Part shown: positions 1 through 8,441 of the stretch, one piece after another | Layout of the letters: each line of letters begins with the position of its first letter | Position numbering within the stretch: the stretch's first letter is position 1 | NCBI GenBank assembly: GCA_012270555.1 | Contig: JAAXIC010000018.1 | Coordinates: 84,315-148,314, forward strand | Length of the DNA: 64,000 nt | Direction: 5' to 3' | Source: Chloroflexota bacterium | GTDB taxonomy: Bacteria > Chloroflexota > UBA11872 > VXOZ01 | Notes under the pieces: model-generated | Database searches by the model: none | Seen by the model: the letters and a program-made list of their open reading frames with translations, nothing else | Told to the model about the DNA's origin: nothing | Translations under genes and position numbers: made by a program

Positions 1-690
1 GACTTTGGCTGTGGGCCGGGCACCATATCGGTGGGCTTGGCCCAAGCCGTAGCGCCTGGCGAGATGCACGGCGTGGACATGGAAGAGTCTCTGATTGAAC
101 AGGCGCGGTCTGTGGCCGCGTCGCAGAGCCAGGCTAACGCCATATTTCACGTTGGCGACGTAACCGATCTTCAGTTCGAGGACAGTTTCTTCGATGTCGC
201 GCACTGTCGCAGCGTACTGATGCACGTCCCGGACACCGCGGCCGTGCTGTCCGAGGTCAAACGCGTCCTGAAGCCCGGCGGCATCATAGCCTGCCGTGAG
301 ATGATCTGCGAGTCGGCCTTCACGTATCCTGACTTCGGCATCCTGAGAAGGTCGTGGGATATGTTCGAAGATCTGCTGACGGCAGATGATGGGCATCCGC
401 AGATGGGCAAGGAGATGAAGGGTCATATCCTGGCGGCCGGGTTTACCGACCTCCGCATGAGCGCCTCTTTTAGCATTTACACCTCTCCCGAGGGAATCGC
501 TTCCATCTATCGCTTGGTCAGCCAGTGGCTCTTGTCGCCCGAAATCGCGGAAGCGGCCATAAAGTACGGGGCGTCATCGGAGAAGCTGGTCTGCGATTTG
601 AAAGTTGCCTATGATCGGTGGAAGGAGCATCCTGGCGCCCTCCTTTCCTTTGCCTACGGCGAAGCCATCGCCCAAAAGCCGCTCTCCTGA
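1..690 (+). CDS. Class I SAM-dependent methyltransferase, 5' end cut by window
   Basis: The first bases already read in frame as DFGCGPGTIS, the glycine-rich SAM-binding motif I of class I methyltransferases. The gene therefore starts before the window, and the GTG at base 31 is not its start. Later motifs fit the family: an acidic residue after the second strand (GVDMEE), GDVTDLQFEDSFFDVAHCRSVLMHV, and LKPGGIIACREM. The UbiE/Methyltransf_11 type is likely. The C-terminal half is family-specific and gives no clue to the substrate. The fold call is firm; the reaction is unknown. Confidence 0.85.
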   Translation, partial: DFGCGPGTISVGLAQAVAPGEMHGVDMEESLIEQARSVAASQSQANAIFHVGDVTDLQFEDSFFDVAHCRSVLMHVPDTAAVLSEVKRVLKPGGIIACREMICESAFTYPDFGILRRSWDMFEDLLTADDGHPQMGKEMKGHILAAGFTDLRMSASFSIYTSPEGIASIYRLVSQWLLSPEIAEAAIKYGASSEKLVCDLKVAYDRWKEHPGALLSFAYGEAIAQKPLS

Positions 691-834
691 CGGAAAAGGC
701 CGGTAGCCGTCCCCAGATCCGACGACGCAGCTATTCAGTTCGTCCGGCACTTTCGACGCACTGTCCCCTTCGCTTCCGGCAGAAGAATGCGCCTGAAAGC
801 CGACTTTCATTCGCCGCCCGCACGAAGGATTGTA

Positions 835-862
835 GATATGGTAACAAATATGTTACCATATC
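835..862. promoter_or_regulatory. Perfect 12-bp palindrome, probable toxin-antitoxin operator
   Basis: GATATGGTAACA and TGTTACCATATC form a perfect inverted repeat around a 4-base AATA spacer. It ends four bases before the ATG of the toxin remnant. Position and symmetry fit an autoregulatory operator bound by the downstream helix-turn-helix antitoxin. The operator role is inferred. Confidence 0.6.
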
Positions 863-866
863 TTAT

Positions 867-1043
867 ATGATCGAGATCAGAGAATACGTCGTCGGCCCAG
901 GTTACAGGATCTACTTCGGCAGGGACGGAGACACTTTGGTAGTCCTTCTCGGCGGTGGAACGAAAGCGCGCCAGCAGAGGGACATCGAAAGTGCCCGCGA
1001 ACTCTGGCGCGAGTATAGGCGCCGCAAGCAGCAGGAGGCATGA
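867..1043 (+). pseudogene. HigB/RelE-superfamily (Gp49-like) toxin with internal deletion
   Basis: The 58-residue product joins the normal N-terminus of this toxin family (MIEIREYV) directly to its C-terminal core (GPGYRIYFGRDGDTLVVLLGGGTK, then QQRDIESARELWREY). Family members are about 100 residues, so roughly 40-50 residues of the central helices and strands appear to be missing in frame. No Shine-Dalgarno is visible before the ATG, which almost touches the palindrome, so a leaderless start is possible. The ORF track extends the frame upstream to 618, but that part is not family sequence. The protein is probably inactive as an mRNA interferase, or is a minimal derivative that still binds the antitoxin. 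Confidence 0.7.
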
Positions 1044-1046
1044 AAG

Positions 1047-1364
1047 ATGCCGCTCACCCGTGACTTCAAGGACACCGTGCAGACCCGCGCCGCGCGCGAC
1101 CCGGCATTTCGGGAAGGGCTGCTCAAGGAAGGTGTCGAGTGCCTGCTTGCCGGGGATGTCGATACGGGCAAAATCGTGCTGCGTGACTACATCAACGCCA
1201 CCATCGGGTTCGAGGAGCTTGGTGCCCTCACCGGCAAGCCGCCCAAAAGTCTGATGCGCATGTTCGGGCCGTCCGGCAACCCCCATGCGCGCAATCTATT
1301 CGAGGTCATCAGCCGCATCCAGCAGCACGAGGGTGTCCAACTCGAAGTGGTCGCCGTGCGGTAA
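1047..1364 (+). CDS. HTH antitoxin of the HigB/RelE-type toxin-antitoxin pair
   Basis: This 105-residue protein starts three bases after the toxin stop. Its Shine-Dalgarno AGGAGG lies in the last codons of the toxin, so the two are translationally coupled. Residues of about 45-95 (RDYINATIGFEELGALTGKPPKSLMRMFGPSGN) read as the XRE-like helix-turn-helix of the addiction-module antidote family that normally accompanies Gp49-like toxins. It should bind its own promoter and neutralise the toxin. The antitoxin looks full length although the toxin is shortened. Confidence 0.8.
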   Translation: MPLTRDFKDTVQTRAARDPAFREGLLKEGVECLLAGDVDTGKIVLRDYINATIGFEELGALTGKPPKSLMRMFGPSGNPHARNLFEVISRIQQHEGVQLEVVAVR

Positions 1365-1609
1365 GCGATGGGTCTCCGGCTGAACCGCGCGGTCCGGATC
1401 GGAAAGGAACCCGTGCTCACACCATTCTCGGTTGTCGAGGGTTATCGCATTGACCGCTTTGACAATGTGGCCACCACGACTTACGTGGACCTTCGGCACC
1501 CTGGATGCGCAGCACTCCCGTTCCCAGCAGCCACAGCCTCTCTGGACAGGCTGTTTGGGTTATGCTACTGACAATCCGACCGAGTGTGAATGGACCCCAT
1601 GCGACCCCC

Positions 1610-2236
1610 ATGAGTACTCACGTTTTTCGTAGCTATGTGGCTGCCTACGAAGATTCGGGCGGCGATCGGCTGGGGCTGTTTACGCTCATGGCCGAGCGCT
1701 TTGACTGCAGGAGCGCGCTCTATCCGGGCAGTTTCGATCACGTTACGCCGGCGTTTGTCTTCCCTGTCACCTGCTTTGTGGATATGGATACGGAGGCGGC
1801 CCGCTTCTTTGCCGATCCGGGCGTGAAGGAACTCGTGGCGCTACGGAAAGTCTACGCGGAAGCGCCGCGCATCCGCTTTTGTGAGACTGACTACGAGCGG
1901 GGCTTGCCGGAAGCTGAAGCGAGCTTCGATCTGCTAATTTCGCTGAATGCCGGGTTTGTCTCACAGCATTGCAAGCAGTACTTGAAGGTGGGAGGCATAC
2001 TCTTGGTCAATAACCTGCACGGTGACGCGAGCATGGCGCGGCTCGATTCGGACTATGTGCTCGTGGGCGCGATCAACCGCCGCGGCGCGCGGTTCAGCTT
2101 GGTGGAAAAAGACCTCTCGACCTACTTTGTGCCCAAGCGGGATGTCGAAGTCACACAGGAACATCTGGCGCGCACCAGGCGAGGTGTAGCGTTTACGCGC
2201 CGCGCCTTTGCATACGCCTTTCAGCGGGTGCGCTAG
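1610..2236 (+). CDS. Uncharacterised protein with methyltransferase-like fold
   Basis: The ORF is open from 1505, but MSTHVFRSYVAAYED from the ATG at 1610 is the better protein start. The 208-residue product has alternating strand and helix stretches, including YPGSFDHVTPAFVFP, a region ending in DLLISLNAGFVSQHC, and LKVGGILLVNNLHGDAS. The last two resemble motifs IV and VI of Rossmann-type methyltransferases (kPGG-like turn). A canonical GxGxG motif I is not obvious. Its function is unknown. It stands alone between the toxin-antitoxin locus and a convergent HEPN-like gene. Confidence 0.6.
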   Translation: MSTHVFRSYVAAYEDSGGDRLGLFTLMAERFDCRSALYPGSFDHVTPAFVFPVTCFVDMDTEAARFFADPGVKELVALRKVYAEAPRIRFCETDYERGLPEAEASFDLLISLNAGFVSQHCKQYLKVGGILLVNNLHGDASMARLDSDYVLVGAINRRGARFSLVEKDLSTYFVPKRDVEVTQEHLARTRRGVAFTRRAFAYAFQRVR

Positions 2237-2487
2237 CTCCAGCCCTAAGAGGGGCCTAGCGTCGCGCAAGATGGCTCCGGTCGCACCAGAATAAGAAGAA
2301 CCGCGTATTCACGTGTGCACTGTGCGTCAGATCACGGTCTCGCTTGTTCCTTGAAAGATCTAAGGGGCCGGCTTTGCCATTTACCAATCTTTGAGAGAAG
2401 GAAGTAACGCGCTTGGGTGAACGGCGCGCGCTTTGTAGGCGGGAGAGTCGTGTGATCGTGCCGGGTAAGGCAAGAGAGTAACGGGTG

Positions 2488-2877
2488 CTACTCGATAACG
2501 AGCGCCGCTAGTCTATCAACCAGTACCTTCACACGCAGGATACCGCGTTGCACGAAATCGTCCGTTTGCCAACCTTCGTAGAAGTTCTGATGCAGGGAAT
2601 TCGCTACGTGGAAGAGGTCGTATAACTCCGCGTCTCCGGTTTCCTGAGAGATCTTCTTTACGTTTTCAAAGAGACGCGCGTGCGTGCTATGCTCCCAGCC
2701 TCTTTGCTCGGCAGTGGCTTTCACGGCTTGCGCTGCCGCGCCCCAGGCCTTTTCCGAGGCTTGCAGCATGTCGCCCTTATCAAATTCCTCTTGCGCTTGC
2801 GCGAGGAAACGGCGGCTTGTTCGTATGTACTTCTCTGCGGACGTGTCTCGCCCAGTGACCGCCACAGGAACCTCCAA
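2488..2877 (-). CDS. PaREP1/HEPN-like small helical protein
   Basis: The gene starts with TTG at 2877, supported by AAGGAG five bases upstream. The 129-residue, all-helical protein has the PaREP1-type layout: SAEKYIRTSRRFLAQAQEEFDKGDMLQASEKAWGAAAQAVKATAEQRGW, then a second helical hairpin, HVANSLHQNFYEGWQTDD. PaREP1 domains belong to the HEPN superfamily, which is often paired with nucleotidyltransferases in toxin-antitoxin modules, but no MNT partner is adjacent here. The Rx4-6H catalytic motif of HEPN RNases is not evident, so RNase activity should not be assumed. Confidence 0.65.
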   Translation of the reverse strand: MEVPVAVTGRDTSAEKYIRTSRRFLAQAQEEFDKGDMLQASEKAWGAAAQAVKATAEQRGWEHSTHARLFENVKKISQETGDAELYDLFHVANSLHQNFYEGWQTDDFVQRGILRVKVLVDRLAALVIE

Positions 2878-3029
2878 GTTTTCTCCTTATAGACCCTCTG
2901 ATTATACCAAATGCCCGCGGAAATGGTTCCAATCTCAATAATTATTCTATGAGGGTGAAGTTCTGAGGTCAGAAAAGCCCTCGATTGAGGGAAAAGCCGA
3001 GTTGTGAGAAGGCAACCGGCACGCGTGGC

Positions 3030-4226
3030 TCACAGAAAGAGATTGGGCGTGGGTTCGGTATCGGCGCTGGACCAGACCTTGCGGATGCGGTGGTTATAGG
3101 AATCGGCGATGTAGAGATTGCCGGCGATGTCCACCGCCACGCTCAGCGGATAGTGGAGCGCGGCGAAACCGGCCCCCCAGCCGTCACCGCTAAAGCCGAA
3201 CCGCTCGCTGCCAGTGACCGTGGCGATACTGCCGTCGGGCGCGACTTTGCGCACGCGGTGGTTGAACGTATCGGCGATATAAAGGTTGCCTTGGGCATCC
3301 ACGGCTATGCCGTACGGCGCGCGCAGGGTTGCCTGCGTGGCCTCGCCGCGATCGCCGTTGAAGCCGGAACTGCCGGTGCCAGCTACCGTCGTAATGACGC
3401 CATGCACGTCTACCCTGCGGATGCGGCGATTTTCCCTATCGACGATGTAGAGTGTGCCGTCTTCAGAGACGGCCACGTCGCGGGGGCTGTTCAGGCGGGC
3501 CAGCGCCGCCGATCCGCCGTCGCCGTTGTAGCCGGCCGCGCCCGTGCCCGCCACCGTCGTGATCGTGCCGTCTGCTGCTAGCTTGCGCACACGGTGATTG
3601 CGTGTATCGGCGATATAGAGCGTGCCGTCCTCGGTCGCGGCGATGCCGGTGGGATAAGAGAGCATGGCCGCGGCGCCGGGGCCGTCGTCTCCGCCAAAGC
3701 CGGACTCGCCGGTACCGGCAATCGTGCTGATGATCCCATCGGGCATGATCTTGCGAATGCGATGATTGTACGTGTCGGCAATGTAGAGAATGCCGGAGCC
3801 GTCCACCGCTACACCCAGCGGTGAGCGCAAGCGGGCGTCAATCGCTTGCGCCTCGTCGCCGTCGAAGCCGGCCTGTCCGGTGCCTGCAAACGCGGTGATG
3901 ACGCCGTCAGGGGTAATCCTCCGCACGCGGTGATTGAACGCGTCCGCAATGTACACGTTGCCGGCGGTGTCTATGGCAATGCTCGCCGGTGTATTGAGCG
4001 TGGCTTGCGTGGCGGGTCCGCCGTCGCCGCTGCCGCTCGCGATGCCGTTACCCGCGATGGTGGTGATGATGCTCTGGCGCGTGATTTCAGATGCACTCTG
4101 AATCTGCGTGACAGCAGCCGCGTGAATTACGGGCAGACCGAGGACAAGCAGCGCGAGCGCAAAGTAGAAGGGCACAACAAGCGCGCGCAGTGATAGTGGT
4201 AGAGTGCTTTGGGTTTGACGAAACAT
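3030..4226 (-). CDS. Secreted NHL-repeat beta-propeller protein
   Basis: The 398-residue protein has an N-terminal hydrophobic signal segment (FYFALALLVLGLPVIHAAA), followed by six NHL repeats of about 56 residues. Each repeat carries GD.GPA..A.L..P..IAVD..GN.YIAD..NHR.RK. This predicts an exported six-bladed propeller. Such proteins usually bind ligands or proteins rather than catalyse reactions, and nothing here shows an active site. It diverges from the VWA/TolB lipoprotein across about 117 bases, so the two surface proteins may share a promoter region. Confidence 0.85.
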   Translation of the reverse strand: MFRQTQSTLPLSLRALVVPFYFALALLVLGLPVIHAAAVTQIQSASEITRQSIITTIAGNGIASGSGDGGPATQATLNTPASIAIDTAGNVYIADAFNHRVRRITPDGVITAFAGTGQAGFDGDEAQAIDARLRSPLGVAVDGSGILYIADTYNHRIRKIMPDGIISTIAGTGESGFGGDDGPGAAAMLSYPTGIAATEDGTLYIADTRNHRVRKLAADGTITTVAGTGAAGYNGDGGSAALARLNSPRDVAVSEDGTLYIVDRENRRIRRVDVHGVITTVAGTGSSGFNGDRGEATQATLRAPYGIAVDAQGNLYIADTFNHRVRKVAPDGSIATVTGSERFGFSGDGWGAGFAALHYPLSVAVDIAGNLYIADSYNHRIRKVWSSADTEPTPNLFL

Positions 4227-4343
4227 GAACTTTCGGCAAATACTGTGTTCAGGGTTTTCACGATTCGTTGGCTACGCTGTCTCATTATACGCCATGAGAT
4301 TCAGGCGGCGCGGATTGGTATTCTCGCGGGGTGGTAGCTACTG

Positions 4344-6803
4344 ATGACTAAGCGTTGCGCCGTCGCCGTATTGCTGGGCTGTCTGTGCCTCGCGTTGGCG
4401 GCGTGTGGAGAGGAAGAGCCGGATACGCCCATTGCCGTCAAGGCAACGGCAACCGCCCCGTCCCCGGAGCCTACTGAAGCAGTTGCGCCTGCGGCCACCA
4501 CAGGTGTGCCGACGCCCACGCCGACAGTTGCGCCGACCGCACTGCCGACTACACCGGAAACTGCTCCGACCGCCGTTCCGTCGCCAAGTCCGGCCCCAAT
4601 TGAGACACCGTCTCCAACACCGCTGCCGACAACCACACCGAGCCCACAACCGACGTCCGTCGTTACGCCCACACCTGCGGCAACGCCCGCCCCATCTGAG
4701 GTCACGGCGCTGAACTTCACCGGCGTGCGCGTTTTGCTCAACGAACCCAGCCAAGTGCAGGCGACCTTCTCGCTCCGCGACCAAGACGGCAGTCCCGTCA
4801 TCTTGCCGGGGAGCGACGTTCAGCGCGCCACGCGCATCTTCGAGCGCGGCGATGGTGAGGAAGCGTGGGAAGAACTTGACTACACCGAGACCAACTTCTT
4901 CGTGCACTCTGCCGAGCGTTTTGCGCTGGAGGTGGTGTTCGTCCTTGATTTCACCCGCAGCATGACCACGTGGCAATTGCCGGACGGCACTGCCGGCAGC
5001 ACCCTCATGCGCCACGCGCTCGAGCGTGCCCTCGACCGCCTGGCGGAGGCTCATCGCGTTGGCGTGGTGGCGTTCCACGACCGCAACGCGGAACCCGTCA
5101 TCTTGGCTTTTCCCACGACGGATCGGGACTTTATCAGGACAGAGGTCGTGCAGTTTGCGGAATCCGGCTTTGACTCCGGTTCCAGCCGCCTCTGGGACGC
5201 CGTTGCGCGCGGTCTTGACCTCTTTCCGGTAGAGGAAGGACTACCCGTTGACGTGACGCGCGCTCTCGTCTTTCTCTCGGACGGCAGGGATACCAGCAGC
5301 GTGCAAACGCGGGATGACGTCGTCCAATTGGCGCAGGAAAGAGGCGTCCAGCTCTACCCGCTGGGGCTGGGGGAGGTCTATCAGGAGGCAGATTTACGCG
5401 CCTTGGCAACGGCCACGAATGGCGCTTACTACGCGGTAGCCGAACTGGCGGAGCTTGAGGGACAATTCACTGCGCTCGTCAACGACTTTGCCGGTCAGTA
5501 CAAGCTCAGCTACACGACGCTCCGGCGCAGCGGCGCCTACGCGGTGCGGATAGAAACGACGCTTGGCGACGTCAGCGGCGTTCTTACGAGTTCAGCACTG
5601 CCGTTTGGTGAGATATACAGTCCGGATACCCAGGGACGTATTGCCGTGGACCCGCCCACGGTGGACATGCAAGAACAGACCGCGACGACCTTCGTGCGCG
5701 CGCTCCACGTGCCGCGCAACATCCGGCACTTCCGCTTTACGCTGCCTATCGATCTGCCCGCCACGGTCACGCTTGTCTCAGCGGATGAAGGTGGATTGCT
5801 GGACGGTTGGGAGCTCTCAGAGCCGGATAGTGTGGGTTATTGGTCAGCTACCGGATCGGCGCCGCTGCCGTTTGGCAACTTCGGGCTGCTCTTCAAAGTG
5901 GTCGTGTCGGACGTGACCGCCGAGGATATTGCCATACCCATCGTCTTTGATAACAGTGGCTATACCGGCAATAAGCAGTTCCTTGTCGTGTCCGGCGCTG
6001 CAGAGGAAAAGCTGGCGCAGATCGCGTTTGCTAGCTTGCGCGATGAAAACTGGGAAATCTACGTGATGAACGCTGACGGGAGCGACCAGAAACGCCTGAC
6101 CGATGATTTCGGCAACGACGTGGCCCCCGCTTGGTCGCCGGCCGGCCGGCGCATCGCGTTCGCGAGCAACCGCACTGGGAATTTTGACATCTACGTGATG
6201 AACGCGGACGGCAGCGAGGTAGTGCAACTCACGGACGATCCCGGCGACGACTTCGCCCCCCGCTGGTCGCCCGACGGGCGCAAGCTGGCGTTCTACAGCG
6301 AACGAGAGAACAACGTGGATGTCTATGTGATGAATGCCGACGGCAGCGGGCAAACGCGACTCACGTTCGATCGCGGACGCGAACTCGCGCCTACGTGGTC
6401 GCCCGACGGGGTCAAGATCGCTTACACGAGCGACCGCGAGCGGAACTTTGACATCTACGTGATGAATGCCGACGGCAGCGGTCACACGAAGCTCACAAGC
6501 GACCGGGCCGCGGATACGGCGCCGGCATGGTCGCCCGATGGGCACAAACTCGCGTTCACCAGTAAGCGTGATGGCAACTGGGAAATTTACATAATAAACG
6601 CCGACAGTACCGGCTTGACCCGGCTGACGACTCACCCGGCTGACGATTTCGCCCCCGCGTGGTCGGCAGACGGCAACAGCTTGGCCTTCTATAGCATCCG
6701 TAATCTGAACTACGAGATCTACGTTATGAACGTCGCTAACGGCAACGTGACGCGGCTCACCGATAATCCGGCCCTCGACGCTGATCCGGCGTGGTCTCCG
6801 TAG
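4344..6803 (+). CDS. Lipoprotein with Pro/Thr stalk, VWA domain and TolB-like propeller
   Basis: The 819-residue protein begins with a lipoprotein signal whose lipobox LAAC places the lipidated cysteine at residue 21. Residues of about 25-120 are a low-complexity TPTPTVAP-type stalk. A von Willebrand A domain follows (about 196-370), with a MIDAS-like DFTRS and a second DGRDT loop. The C-terminus (about 556-819) holds six PD40/TolB repeats of about 43 residues, each with YVMNADGS..RLT....APAWSPDG..IAF. It is anchored outside the membrane and probably mediates adhesion or protein binding. The middle domain (about 400-550) is unassigned. Confidence 0.85.
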   Translation: MTKRCAVAVLLGCLCLALAACGEEEPDTPIAVKATATAPSPEPTEAVAPAATTGVPTPTPTVAPTALPTTPETAPTAVPSPSPAPIETPSPTPLPTTTPSPQPTSVVTPTPAATPAPSEVTALNFTGVRVLLNEPSQVQATFSLRDQDGSPVILPGSDVQRATRIFERGDGEEAWEELDYTETNFFVHSAERFALEVVFVLDFTRSMTTWQLPDGTAGSTLMRHALERALDRLAEAHRVGVVAFHDRNAEPVILAFPTTDRDFIRTEVVQFAESGFDSGSSRLWDAVARGLDLFPVEEGLPVDVTRALVFLSDGRDTSSVQTRDDVVQLAQERGVQLYPLGLGEVYQEADLRALATATNGAYYAVAELAELEGQFTALVNDFAGQYKLSYTTLRRSGAYAVRIETTLGDVSGVLTSSALPFGEIYSPDTQGRIAVDPPTVDMQEQTATTFVRALHVPRNIRHFRFTLPIDLPATVTLVSADEGGLLDGWELSEPDSVGYWSATGSAPLPFGNFGLLFKVVVSDVTAEDIAIPIVFDNSGYTGNKQFLVVSGAAEEKLAQIAFASLRDENWEIYVMNADGSDQKRLTDDFGNDVAPAWSPAGRRIAFASNRTGNFDIYVMNADGSEVVQLTDDPGDDFAPRWSPDGRKLAFYSERENNVDVYVMNADGSGQTRLTFDRGRELAPTWSPDGVKIAYTSDRERNFDIYVMNADGSGHTKLTSDRAADTAPAWSPDGHKLAFTSKRDGNWEIYIINADSTGLTRLTTHPADDFAPAWSADGNSLAFYSIRNLNYEIYVMNVANGNVTRLTDNPALDADPAWSP

Positions 6804-6847
6804 GTAGAATGACTAGCGTTCGGACACTACGCGCGCCGCGGCGGGCT

Positions 6848-8347
6848 CTAGCGTCGTACCCGCCGGCGAATAGCAAGGCCAATCAGTAAGATCAGCAGTG
6901 GACCGAGTATGAATTGAACTGTCTGCAAGAGTAGTCCCACAAGGCTAGTTGGGGTGGCATAGACCCCACGCAAGAGCGCTGAAACGCTGAAACTGTAGAG
7001 AAAGGCATGCAGGTATATGAATAACGATTCCAGCATGAGAATTGGGGAAGGTTCTGCAGTGATCTCCAGTCTCATTGGTGCACGTTCGGACTCCAACTGA
7101 AGCCCTGAAAATGAGTATATTACGGCCGCTATCAAGTTCAGCGCAATGAAACAAGCCAGCGGCCGAAGCCAGCTTTGACCGTATCGCGACAGTAGCCAGT
7201 AAACCGCTTCAATTGAAAGCAACCTGCGTCCCCAAGTGCCTTTCGCTAAGCGCCGCATTTCCATCTCGCCCTCATGAAAGTCACCTGCTACAAGGTAGTT
7301 GCGGCGATCTTCAAAATGCTTTTTGAATGCACGGCATGTCTCCTCTACAGAAGCATGGCTGCGCTCTAGGCGAGACTCAGCAGCTTTGTCATCTTGTGCA
7401 TCCAATTCGCTGGCATCGCCAAGTAACCCGCACTTGCGTTTTACTCCCTCGCACTTTGCCATCTTTTCCCAAGGCGGCATTTTCTTGCGCAATTCAAGCT
7501 CATCGTAAAGAATGTTGTTCCGTCCATATCCAAGATTCCACGTGCAATCGAAAAACCTAGCTTGATCTAGGTTGTAGCACTGATTGAAGGATGCTCTCTT
7601 TAGATTAGCCTCTCTAAAGAGCACGCGACTCATGTCAACACCTTCAAAGAAGACTATGTCGGGCGACGTGCTTGCCTGTTCGCAGGAATGGCCGTGGGCA
7701 ATGTACTTGTAGAATCCAAATGTCGCCTGGCCTCCAAACTGAGTCTCAATGAAGCTCGCTCCAGCAAAGAAAGTGTTATGGAAGTGAGCATCCTTCTCAA
7801 AGATGGTACCTGTCATGTCGGCAATTGCATCGCCAATCCCGGCAAACCAGAATTCATCTTTGAAGTGGGCAGAAGTAAGATTGACGCAACTATCCAACGT
7901 CGCATCGTTAAACCATGCCTGTCCCCTGAAAAGAGCACCAGTAAAGTTGACACTGCCTTTGAATCTTGCCCCTCTAAAGTGGGCGCCTTTGTCAAAGATT
8001 GCGAACGAAAAGTCTGTATGCCCGCGAAAGACTGAACCCTGAAAGTCTACGGTTCCAAGGAACTGGCAATGGGCGAAATCAGCACCTTGTAACTTGAACC
8101 TGGTGAATGTAAACGACTCTGGAAACACATACCCGATGTAGCGACTGTCTCTCTTTTCATAGAGTCTTCTACTAAGTTCTTCAGCATCCTTTCTTGGATC
8201 AAGGTCGTGAAAAATGCAACGCGATTTGGCAGACTCTCTTTGCTCCCTACATTTGTAGAAATCAAAGCCCTTCCTGGCCGGTAATGCGCTCCTACTTAAC
8301 TCATAACCGCAAAGATCATTTTCAACTACCATGAAAGGGCACTCCAT
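6848..8347 (-). CDS. Pentapeptide-repeat protein with C-terminal membrane segments
   Basis: The track opens the frame to 8614, but that overlaps dapL. The ATG at 8347 (MECPFMVVEN) leaves 94 bases to the divergent dapL and is preferred, giving 499 residues. A Cys-rich N-terminus (CPF, CGYE, FYKC, SRCIFHD) could bind metal. Pentapeptide repeats follow (ADFAHCQFLGTVDFQGSVFRGHTDFSFAIF and onward), forming a quadrilateral beta helix. The C-terminal 120 residues contain hydrophobic segments (ACFIALNLIAAVIYSF and FILGPLLILLIGLAI). Base composition looks less GC-rich than its neighbours. Its role is unknown. Confidence 0.75.
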   Translation of the reverse strand: MECPFMVVENDLCGYELSRSALPARKGFDFYKCREQRESAKSRCIFHDLDPRKDAEELSRRLYEKRDSRYIGYVFPESFTFTRFKLQGADFAHCQFLGTVDFQGSVFRGHTDFSFAIFDKGAHFRGARFKGSVNFTGALFRGQAWFNDATLDSCVNLTSAHFKDEFWFAGIGDAIADMTGTIFEKDAHFHNTFFAGASFIETQFGGQATFGFYKYIAHGHSCEQASTSPDIVFFEGVDMSRVLFREANLKRASFNQCYNLDQARFFDCTWNLGYGRNNILYDELELRKKMPPWEKMAKCEGVKRKCGLLGDASELDAQDDKAAESRLERSHASVEETCRAFKKHFEDRRNYLVAGDFHEGEMEMRRLAKGTWGRRLLSIEAVYWLLSRYGQSWLRPLACFIALNLIAAVIYSFSGLQLESERAPMRLEITAEPSPILMLESLFIYLHAFLYSFSVSALLRGVYATPTSLVGLLLQTVQFILGPLLILLIGLAIRRRVRR

Positions 8348-8441
8348 GATACCGTATACTGCAACTGTTTTGTATTTGGATAGACCCTGTACTCCCTCTA
8401 GGATAAGCTGATCACACGCGCACACGAAAGAGGATGCACTC

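Noticed and set aside
4338-5078. 246-residue minus ORF rich in Arg, Gly and Cys
   Set aside because: It is the antisense shadow of the VWA/TolB lipoprotein; the low-complexity part mirrors the Pro/Thr stalk.
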